A DNA stretch of 14,789 nucleotides, taken from NCBI GenBank assembly GCA_016715205.1, contig JADKBC010000027.1:1-14789 (forward strand), read 5' to 3'. This DNA comes from Holophaga sp. GTDB taxonomy: Bacteria > Acidobacteriota > Holophagae > Holophagales > Holophagaceae. Both the position numbers and the translations under genes were made by a program. Positions within the stretch are counted from its first letter, which is position 1. Every line of letters starts with the position of its first letter. Of the stretch, positions 7,688-14,789 are shown piece by piece. Below the pieces are notes generated by a model. That model had not been told where the DNA came from. It was given only the letters and a program-made list of their open reading frames with translations, and did no database searches.

Positions 7688-7748
7688 AGGTGCAGCTCAC
7701 TTCAAGCCTGGGTTCGTGCCCTGCCTGGGGATGAAGTGAGCCGCACCT
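7688..7748. repeat. Inverted repeat between the two direct repeats
   Basis: Arms AGGTGC-A-GCTCACTTCA (7688-7704) and TGAAGTGAGC-C-GCACCT (7732-7748) pair over 16 of 17 positions around a 27-base loop. There is no T-run on either side, so it is not an obvious intrinsic terminator. The rest of the spacer (7749-7882) shows no open gene; AGGTGCAGC recurs at 7860. Confidence 0.65.
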
Positions 7749-7882
7749 ATCGGTGATGCGCAGCTTCCCATGCAGAAGAGCGTGGCTCACCTGGGCTGGA
7801 AGTCGAAAGGCCGGTAACATGACGAACGCATTCGGTGCACCGGTTCAACTCGCATCTGAAAGGTGCAGCCCTGGGACGACAA

Positions 7883-7999
7883 GATCACCTGAGCGGATGA
7901 ATTAACTTTGAGACCACTGAAAAATGCCCTCCGGCAGGATGGAGAATTTTTCAGTGGTCTCAGTTTTCCTCAGTGCCTCAGTGGTTCAGCTGTTCAATC
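7883..7999. repeat. Intergenic direct repeat, copy 2
   Basis: Second copy of the 7562-7667 repeat, starting GATCACCTGAGCGGATGAATT and ending CCTCAGTGCCTCAGTGG, then TTCAATC. It is better preserved structurally: its core is the perfect 16-bp hairpin at 7910-7961. Its edge touches the cinA stop codon. Confidence 0.75.
7910..7961 (-). terminator. Terminator-like hairpin after cinA
   Basis: Perfect 16-bp arms GAGACCACTGAAAAAT (7910-7925) and ATTTTTCAGTGGTCTC (7946-7961) flank a 20-base GC-rich loop containing CTCC/GGAG. Lying about 38 bases past the cinA stop, it reads on the minus strand as a GC core followed by ATTTTTC, and could end cinA transcription. The symmetric A/T arms allow either direction. 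Confidence 0.65.
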
Positions 8000-9137
8000 T
8001 ATATCTTCCGCAAAGTGTCGAGGGTGTGGTTGGCAGCCCAGGCGGGGGCGCTGCCGGGCGGGCCGCCGTAGGGGCGGGCCAGCTCCTGTTGGCCTTCGGG
8101 GGTGATGATGGCGATGTAGATCTCAGTCTTTTCGCCAGCCGGGAAGAGGAAGACTCCCACGCCCACCTCGGCGCCCTGGGATTGGCGGAAAGCCTCGGTG
8201 GTCTGCAGGCGGTCGGCGGGCGCTTCAGCCTGGATCTGGCCGCCGGCAAACTGGCCGGACGCGAAAGTCACAAAGCGGCGCAGCAGCTCGCCGCCCAGCC
8301 CGTACTCCACCGCAGCCAGGCGCCAGCCGCGCCGGCTGAGGGCGGCCGCCACGCAGCTTTCCAGCGTCTCGGCGTCGGCGCCGTAGATGGCTTCTCCCAG
8401 GCGCTGGCGGATATTCTTTTCCAGCTCGGCGATCATCCGGGTCACTTCGATTTGTGATTCGGCCTTGGCCGTGATGCGTACATCCACCTGCCCGGAGTGG
8501 GCCGCCAGCCCGACCGTCGGGTTGCTCAGGGTCTCCAGGTCGGCGATCAGCTCGTCGATCACCGATTCGCCCATGCCCGAGGTGTGCAAAACGCGGGCGG
8601 TGATGACGCTGGTCAGCTTGAAATGGGCCCGCAGGTAGGGGATGACGGCGTTTTCCATCAGGTGCTGCATTTCCGCGGCACCCCGGGCAGCGAAATGACC
8701 ACCTTGCCGTTGGCCGCGCAAATAAACGACGGCGCCGTGCCGACCGGGTTTTCCACCGCCAGAGCGCCTTTGGGGATGTATGCCTGGCGTTTGTTGTTCT
8801 CGCTCGGTGTGCGCCCAAAGCGCTCGAAGCGCCGCAGGATTTGCTCCCACAGCTCCGGCCGGTATTCCAGCTCCACATCCATCGCCAGGGCCACGGCCTC
8901 GCGGGTTGGGTCGTCTACGGTGGGGCCCAGGCCGCCGGTGGTGATGATGATATCGGCGCGCTCCAGCCCCTCGCAGATGGTCTGAGCGATCCGGCGGGCA
9001 TTGTCACCGATGGTGGTTTTGCGGTAGAGGTCCACCCCGCAGTCGCGCAGGCTGCGCGCCAGGTAGCGGGCGTTGGTGTCGGTTATTTCGCCGAGCAGCA
9101 GCTCGGTTCCAATCGAGATAATTTCAGCAGATGGCAT
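7999..9137 (-). CDS. cinA: CinA-family protein with degenerate C-terminal domain (one frameshift)
   Basis: CinA proteins join an N-terminal molybdopterin-binding-like domain (COG1058, ADP-ribose pyrophosphatase in studied members) to a C-terminal NMN deamidase (PncC) domain that recycles pyridine nucleotides. ATG 9137 follows TAGGAAAA. The N-terminal hallmarks are clear: IISIGTELLLGEITDTNARY, IIITTGGLGPTVDDPTREAV and VENPVGTAPSF. One base is lost near 8674 in the run after VPR; the next frame continues EMQHLMENAVIPYLR, then GMGESVIDELIADL. In the C-terminal domain, where active PncC enzymes have a Ser-containing ESCTGG-type motif, this protein reads AVEYGLGGELLRR, so the nucleophile is absent. 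Length of about 379 residues is slightly short. The N-terminal function is likely kept and the deamidase probably lost. The terminator of livF lies immediately upstream. Confidence 0.9.
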
Positions 9138-9151
9138 ATTTTCCTATAAAA

Positions 9152-9190
9152 GAGGGACATACAGGCGGCAGATCCGCCTGTATGTCCCTC
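9152..9190 (-). terminator. Strong intrinsic terminator ending the liv operon
   Basis: Perfect 17-bp stem GAGGGACATACAGGCGG / CCGCCTGTATGTCCCTC with a 5-base loop, followed on the minus strand by TTTTAT. It sits 32 bases past the livF stop. The T-run runs directly into the cinA ribosome site. Confidence 0.93.
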
Positions 9191-9222
9191 AAGTGAGAGC
9201 AGTGGGTCAGATTGGGCGCACG

Positions 9223-9928
<706 letters not shown>

Positions 9929-9945
9929 TGCCGCTTTCCTATCTT

Positions 9946-10728
9946 TTACTTGCTGGAGGCTGCCGTGCCCTTGCCCAGGTACGCTTCGATCACTTTGGGG
10001 TTTGCCTGAACTTCGGCAGGCAGGCCTTCGGAGATCTTTTCGCCATGGTCAAGAACTGTTACCCGATCGGAGAGGCCCATGACCACGCGCATGTGGTGTT
10101 CGATGAGCAGAACCGTCAGCTTTAATTCGACGCGCAGCATTTTGATAAATGCGGTCAGGTTGGCCGTTTCGTTGGGGTTCATCCCGGCGGTGGGTTCGTC
10201 CAGCAAAAGCAGCTTGGGTTTGGAAGCCAGAGCGCGGGCAATTTCCAGGCGGCGCTGCATACCATAGGGCAGGTTCTTGGCGGTCACGTCGGCGTCATCC
10301 CGGCGCAGACCGACAAACTCCAGCAGGTCGATGGCATGCGCCCGGGCATCGGCTTCTTCTTTGCGGGTGCCGGGGTCGCGCAGGATGACGTTGAGCAGCC
10401 CGGCTTTCAGGCGGACATGCTCGCCGATCATCACGTTTTCGGCGGCGGTCATGTTGCCAAACAGACGGATGTTCTGGAAGGTGCGGCTGATGCCCAGGGT
10501 GGGGATCATGTGGGGCTTGATCCCATCCAGGCGGTTGCCGTCGAAGTACATCTCGCCGCTGCTCAGCGGGTAAATCCCGGTGATCAGGTTGAAGAGGGTG
10601 GTTTTGCCGGCCCCGTTCGGGCCGATCAAACCGGCGATCATGCCCGGTTCGATCACAAAATCCACATTGTTGACGGCGGTCAGGCCGCCAAAATTTTTGA
10701 CTACTTTGCGTGCTTCAAGCAAACTCAT
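9946..10728 (-). CDS. livG: Branched-chain amino acid type ABC transporter ATPase LivG
   Basis: The only clearly unbroken gene of the window, 260 residues from ATG 10728 with GGAG upstream. Walker A GPNGAGKTT (36-44), Q-loop Gln85 in SRTFQNIRLF, signature LPYGMQRRLE (153-162; the LivG form of LSGGQ), Walker B LLLLD (173-177) with Glu178, and switch His211 in IEHHM. The distinctive LivG insert after ENVMIGEH and the C-terminal NPKVIEAYLG are present. It forms the ATPase pair with LivF at the inner face of the membrane. The start lies 11 bases after the livM stop, consistent with one operon. Its intactness shows the frame damage elsewhere is not uniform. Confidence 0.96.
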   Translation of the reverse strand: MSLLEARKVVKNFGGLTAVNNVDFVIEPGMIAGLIGPNGAGKTTLFNLITGIYPLSSGEMYFDGNRLDGIKPHMIPTLGISRTFQNIRLFGNMTAAENVMIGEHVRLKAGLLNVILRDPGTRKEEADARAHAIDLLEFVGLRRDDADVTAKNLPYGMQRRLEIARALASKPKLLLLDEPTAGMNPNETANLTAFIKMLRVELKLTVLLIEHHMRVVMGLSDRVTVLDHGEKISEGLPAEVQANPKVIEAYLGKGTAASSK

Positions 10729-10739
10729 GGTATTTTCTC

Positions 10740-12025
10740 CTATGCCGCTTGTTTGGAGCTGTCAGCTTCAACGTCTGCTTCTTCGTGGAATTCACGCCGG
10801 CGCTGTTCGCTGGGGATCAGGCCTTCGGGCCGGACCGCCATCATAATCACCAGAGTCAAACCAAAGAGCAGGTAACGATACAAGATCGGGTTGGCGTTTT
10901 GGGCCACGGCCTTTTGGAGGGCCGGGTTGGAAGCCAGGAGCCGGCAGGACGGAGTGGTCCATCAGGCCGCTGAGCATATCCTTGAGGGTGGCAGGAACAG
11001 CCGGTCGGCGCTCATAATCACCAGGGCGCCAATAATCACGCCGGTAATGTTGCCCAAACCGCCCAAAATGACCGAACAGAGCACGATGATCGAAACCGAG
11101 AAGTCGAACACGCTGGGGAAGATACCCGAAATGTACGAGGCGTAGAACGCTCCCGCCAGGCCGTAGAAGGTGGCGCCCATCATGAAGGCCAGCAGCTTGC
11201 TGCGGGTGATGTCGATGCCCATCTGTGAGGCGGCCAGTTCGTCTTCGCGCATCGCCATCCAGGCCCGGCCCAGGCGGCTGTCGCGCAGGCGGATGATGAC
11301 GAAAACGGTCAGCAGGATGATGGCGATGATCAGGAAATACCAGGGCCGCAGGTCGGCCGAGGCAAATTCACCGATCCCGGGCAGCCAGGGGCGGCCGATG
11401 GGGTTGATGCCTTTTTCGCCGGCGGTCAGGTTGACATTTTCCATCAGGGTGATGCACTGCACACTTTTTGCGCCAAGCGCCGGCAGGATCCAGCAGGTGA
11501 TGGGTTCTTTGATGGTCACGGCGATCAGGTTCTTAAACAGGACGGGCACAATTTCACCCAGGCCGAGGGTCACGATGGCCAGTAGTCGCCGCGCAGCCGC
11601 AGGGTGGGGGCGCCCACCAGCAGGCCCCACAGGCTGGCCATCGCCGCCGCAATCCACATCACCAGGAAGAAGGGGATGTGGATTTCATGCTGAGACGAGG
11701 AGAGCAGGCCGGTGGTGTAAGCCCCAATCGCAAAGAAGGAGGCCGAGCCCAGGTCGAGCAAACCGGCGAAACCGACCGTGATGTTGAGGCCGAGGGCCAT
11801 GATCACGAACATCAGGGCGAAGATGATCTGAGCAGACCAGCGCAGGTTGGTCCACTGATCCACAAAGGGGAAGAGGGCCACCAGCAGGCCGATCAGGGCG
11901 AAGGTGCCGATGCGCTGCTGCTGGGGGGGCAGGGTGAACAGGGTACTGAACCCGGCGATGGCGGTCATACCCACCACGCCGATCACGTTGGCGATGATCA
12001 CGGTTCCCAGGTCGCTGGTGGGCAA
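10740..12025 (-). CDS. livM: Branched-chain amino acid type ABC transporter permease LivM (frameshifted)
   Basis: One of the two membrane permeases of the importer, about 428 residues. TTG at 12025, three bases after the preceding stop, opens PTSDLGTVIIANVIGVVG; the ribosome site is weak. Hydrophobic helices follow, with the LivM landmarks ALGLNITVGFAGLLDLGSAS, then after a shift near 11590 LAIVTLGLGEIVPVL, a long polar loop, and MAMREDELAASQMGID with GGLGNITGVIIGA (the cytoplasmic coupling region). Two more shifts near 10990 and 10945 lead to NANPILYRYLLFGLTLVI and RPEGLIPSEQRRREFHEE, ending at TAG 10740-10742. The charged C-terminal tail is typical. Gaps of 3 and 11 bases to its neighbours argue for translational coupling in the operon. 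Confidence 0.9.
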
Positions 12026-12028
12026 GTG

Positions 12029-12279
12029 TTACAGCCGGCCCCAGGATGAACTTTGGAACATGCTGATCACAAACATCACAGCCCCGCCCACCAGGCTGGG
12101 GGGCATCATGGCAATAAAGGCATTTTGAAGCTGTTCTTCTTATATTGAGCGCCGTTGGTCATACCCAGGATTAACCGGAAATGACACCCATGACGGCGAC
12201 CGACCAGCCGCCAAACAGGCAGATGACGACGCCAGCAACCAGGCCCATTGATTGCAGGACGGAATTGGGGATTGTTCAT
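12029..12279 (-). CDS. Small membrane protein of unknown function within the liv operon
   Basis: I do not recognise a family. ATG 12279 is preceded by GGGAG at 12285-12289 with 5 bases between, and TAA lies at 12029-12031. No single frame spans it. Three one-base shifts in short runs (GGG near 12245, TT near 12171, AAAA near 12125) reconstruct about 83 residues: MNNPQFRPAIN, a hydrophobic stretch (about 12-35, beginning GLVAGVVICLFGGW), a polar basic loop GAQYKKNSFK, and a second hydrophobic stretch NAFIAMMPPSLVGGAVMF followed by a short tail ending SSSWGRL. That predicts two transmembrane helices in a hairpin. The ribosome site overlaps the livH stop codon and the end is three bases from livM, so it is translated with the permeases. 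It may be an accessory or assembly subunit of the transporter; this is inference from position. Confidence 0.65.
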
Positions 12280-12288
12280 GTTATCTCC

Positions 12289-13397
12289 CTATGCCTTTTG
12301 GGCAGTCGCTTCGCCAAGTAAACCATTGGGTCGGAAGAGCAGGATCATAACCAGCACAATGAATACCCAGGCGTTGGTCCAGCGGGCATTCAAGTAGCCG
12401 TCGCTGAAAGCAGCCAGCATACCGATCAGGTAGCCGCCGAGCATGGCGCCGGTGATGTTGCCGATGCCGCCCAAGACGGCTGCGGTGAAAGACTGCAAGC
12501 CGGCCCGGAAGCCCATGAACCACCAGGCCGTGTTCAGATAGAGACCTGCCATCAGGCCGGCAGCGCCAGCCAGGCCGCCGCCGATCAGGAAGGTCAGGGT
12601 GATGACCCAATCAATATCGATGCCCATCATCTTGGCGGCATCCCGATTTTGGGCGGTGGCGCGCATGGCCTTGCCCATTCGGGTGCTCTGCACAAAGTAG
12701 CGCAGGGCTGCCATCATGCTGACTGCCAGGACGATCACCAGGCCTTCTTTGGCGGTGAAGCGCAGCCCCCAGCCGGTGCCGCCCAACAGGTTGACATCCA
12801 TGCCCATGTTGGTGAAGAGCTGCCCGAGCAGATCGGGGAATTCTTTCTGGGCGGCGCCGCCGGTGGTGCCGAAGCGTGGCACCAGCCAGGACTGCCCGGC
12901 CCAGATCAGGCCAATGTTTTCAACAATAAAGGACATACCGATTGCCGAAATCAGGGATGCCAGGCGGGGCGAATTGCGCAGCCGCCGGTAGGCCAGCTTT
13001 TCGATGCTGGCGTTCAAAACGGCCCCCACGACAATGGCGACGACCAGCGCCAGGACAATGCTGACGATGATATGGGTCGGGTTTTGGTGTCGAGGGCGCC
13101 GGAAAGTGACAGGGTGGTCAGCGCGGTGAAAGCGCCGATCATATACACATCACCATGGGCGAAGTTGACCAGTTCAATGATGCCATAGACCATGGTGTAG
13201 CCAAGAGCGATGATCGCGATGATCGAGCCGTTTGCCAGGCCAATCAGAAAAAACTGGATAATTTGTTTGGGGTCTTCTGCCAGACGGGCGGCGATCACCG
13301 GCAAGTCCAGGGCGGCGATCGGGCCGAGCAAAAGAACGAGATAAACCGCAATAATTGCAATCAGGGGCTTTGAAATGCGCTTCAAGATTGGCTTCAT
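12289..13397 (-). CDS. livH: Branched-chain amino acid type ABC transporter permease LivH (one frameshift)
   Basis: The other membrane permease, about 369 residues. ATG 13397 follows GGAG ten bases upstream. The N-terminal part has a membrane anchor and the LivH core IGLANGSIIAIIALGYTMVY and IIELVNFAHGDVYMIGAF. One base shift near 13080 leads to IIVSIVLALVVAIVVGAVLN and IEKLAYRRLRNSPRLASLIS. Later landmarks are MGKAMRATAQNRDAAKMMGI (cytoplasmic coupling loop) and GGIGNITGAMLGGYLIG, with FRPNGLLGE near the end. The polar loop between the helices (about residues 160-200, containing GGTGWGLRF) is longer than in the E. coli protein as I recall it. It is preceded by the livK terminator, so its level should be lower than that of livK. 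Confidence 0.93.
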
Positions 13398-13473
13398 TTG
13401 AATCAGTCTCCTTGGCGAAAGAGAACGCAGGCGTTAAGGGGTGAATGGCGATTTACAACACTAAGCCTGAGGT

Positions 13474-13503
13474 AAAAAGGGGGGGCAGGCGAACCTGCCC
13501 CCC
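13474..13503 (-). terminator. Intrinsic terminator between livK and livH
   Basis: Minus-strand reading: GGGGGGCAGG, loop TTCG, CCTGCCCCCC, then TTTTT. The stem is 10 bp, all but one pair G-C, with a tetraloop and a five-base T-run, 26 bases past the livK stop. It should end most transcripts after the binding-protein gene and let a fraction continue into livH. Confidence 0.92.
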
Positions 13504-13528
13504 GCAAGGGTTGCTAAACGAACCGAAA

Positions 13529-14787
13529 TTAGGGTGTGAAGGTGCCGAAATCGGCGTAAGATCCACCCTGAACCTGGCCCACAACGAAGTAGGGCAGGGT
13601 GATGTCGCCATTGGCGTCGAAGGACCATTTACCCAGGGCGCCTTCGAAATCCTTGATGGCGAAGACTGCATCGCGGATGGCCTTGCGATCGGTGGGGTTA
13701 CCGCCGGCGGCGCAGACATCTTCGATCGCCTTGATGGCGGCGTTCATGGAATCGTAGCCCATAATGGCATAGGGTTCCTTGGTGGCGCCGTACTTGGCTT
13801 CGTAATCGGCATAGAACTTCTTACCAGCATCGCCGAGGTCCTTGAGGGCCAGGCCGGGGGTGGTGGCGAAAACGCCTTCAGCGACGTCAGCGCCAGCGCC
13901 TTCGATCAGGGCTGCGGTGAAGATACCATCGGGGCCGATGAACTTGACCTTCATGTTGTCGCCCATGATGGCAACCTTGTCCTTGAGGATCTGGGCAGCG
14001 TTGTTGTCAACGATGGCGCCGAGGAAGATCGCTTCGGGAGCATTGTCACCATCGATGGTGGAGATCTTGGTCATCAGGGCCTGGTAGTTCTGGGCCTTAG
14101 GATCAAAGCCTTCCTGGCCGAGAACCTTGATGCCAGCCTTGACGGCGGCCTGGTTGACGGAATCGGCAACACCCTTACCGTAGACTTCCTGATCGTCGAG
14201 GATGTACAGGGTCTTGACGCCCTGGGAGACGAGAAGTTCACAGCCACGGGGCCCTGGAAGTCGTCGGTAGCGGCGACACGGGCGTAGTTGCGGACGCCGT
14301 TGGGATAGTACTTGCCGGGTTGTGCGTCAGCATCGGTCAGGCCAGCAGCAGCGTGGGTCAGACCGGGGTAGGTGTTGGCGGGGGAAATCATGACCAATGG
14401 GCCGGCGGCGTTCAAAACCGGGATGGACAGCTTGGCTGCGCCCGAGTTGAAGGTGCCGAGGTAAGCGACGATGCTCTTGTCAGCAGCGGCTTTGTTGGCG
14501 TTTTCAGTTTCGACAGCGGGGTCCCACTTGCCGAGAGCGGCAGAGGCATCGTCCCAGGCTTCGTAAGTGATGGTGTACTTGCCATCGCAGGCCTTGCCGC
14601 CAGCCTGCTCAACACGCAGCTTCATGGCGTTAACAATGGTCTGGGTCTGGGTCAGGAATGAACCAGTCATGGGCAGGCTGGAAACGATCTTGATCGATCC
14701 GCCGCCGGTCGAGCCGCCAGCGCAGGCTGCCAAAACCATGGCTGCCACGATGATCAGGGATGCAATTGTGAATAAGCGTTTAGACAT
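13529..14787 (-). CDS. livK: Branched-chain amino acid type ABC transporter substrate-binding lipoprotein (one frameshift)
   Basis: Extracytoplasmic receptor that captures the substrate and delivers it to LivHM. ATG 14787 is almost at the window edge, so its promoter is not visible. Signal peptide MSKRLFTIASLIIVAAM with lipobox LAAC (Cys22), then a Gly/Ser linker. Type I periplasmic-binding fold: IKIVSSLPMTGSF, IVAYLGTFNSGAAKLSIPVL and VMISPANTYPGLT; the SPAN/T region is where family members bind the amino acid backbone. One base shift near 14245 leads to CELLVSQGVKTLYILDDQEV, YGKGVADSVNQAAVKAG and later PYAIMGYDSMNAAIKAIEDV. About 419 residues, slightly long, with a WDDASAALGKWDPAVE segment extending the first lobe. 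The ligand could be a branched-chain amino acid, another amino acid, an amide or an aromatic acid. Confidence 0.92.
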
Positions 14788-14789
14788 TC

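Noticed and set aside
7498..7998. tRNA or known riboswitch in the cinA-mtaD gap
   Set aside because: No cloverleaf with a T-loop GTTCRA in the proper setting, and no recognisable SAM/SAH riboswitch core; a short GGTTCG occurs but without paired arms.
7562..7999. CRISPR array
   Set aside because: Only two copies, over 100 bp long, with diverged sequence and one spacer of about 215 bp; no cas genes.
8225..8878. Arg-rich minus-strand frame overlapping cinA
   Set aside because: It is the out-of-frame shadow of the cinA C-terminal half.
13445..14287. Long plus-strand open frame of 280 codons opposite livK
   Set aside because: The minus strand encodes an unmistakable lipoprotein receptor; the plus-strand product is a Gly/Val/Asp-rich shadow caused by GC-rich codon bias with no recognisable motif.

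Overview
All recognisable genes in this window lie on the minus strand. The sequence is GC-rich and carries an ABC importer operon of the branched-chain amino acid type, a Ser/Thr kinase fused to a PQQ-like beta-propeller beside a PP2C phosphatase, a CinA protein, a methylthioadenosine/SAH deaminase, a CYTH-domain protein, a triple-FKBP lipoprotein, an inositol-monophosphatase-like enzyme and an aldo/keto reductase. This gene mix and the wording of the proteins, especially the kinase and the CYTH protein, suggest a Chloroflexota bacterium, probably Anaerolineae. That is an inference from familiarity, not a search result.

Layout in the direction of transcription (high to low coordinates). (1) 14787-9223 is a complete importer operon: livK (lipoprotein binding protein), a strong intrinsic terminator, livH, a previously unlabelled ~83-residue membrane protein, livM, livG and livF, closed by a 17-bp perfect hairpin terminator. 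(2) 9137-7999 is cinA. (3) 7998-7498 is a 500-bp non-coding stretch with two diverged ~110-bp direct repeats, each hairpin-forming, around a 61-bp inverted repeat. (4) 7497-3464 is a tightly packed run: mtaD, the CYTH protein (start overlaps the mtaD end), the FKBP lipoprotein and the IMPase-like protein, then a GC-skewed element. (5) 3238-2248 is the aldo/keto reductase with its terminator. (6) From about 2124 to the window edge are the kinase-propeller and PP2C phosphatase genes, 16 bases apart, a natural phosphorylation/dephosphorylation pair.

Nearly every gene except livG is broken by one or more single-base indels. Family motifs continue perfectly in another frame, many breaks sit in homopolymers, and some pairs cancel each other and leave an apparently open frame with a garbled stretch inside (mtaD, FKBP). 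This pattern suggests uncorrected sequencing error more than gene decay, so broken genes are given here as whole loci. Two larger internal losses (kinase C-lobe near 1530, mtaD C-terminus near 6365) are not single-base errors.

The most novel items are the small membrane protein inside the liv operon, the membrane-free kinase/8-bladed-propeller with its phosphatase partner, the repeat cluster at 7562-7999, and a CinA protein lacking the usual deamidase active-site serine.
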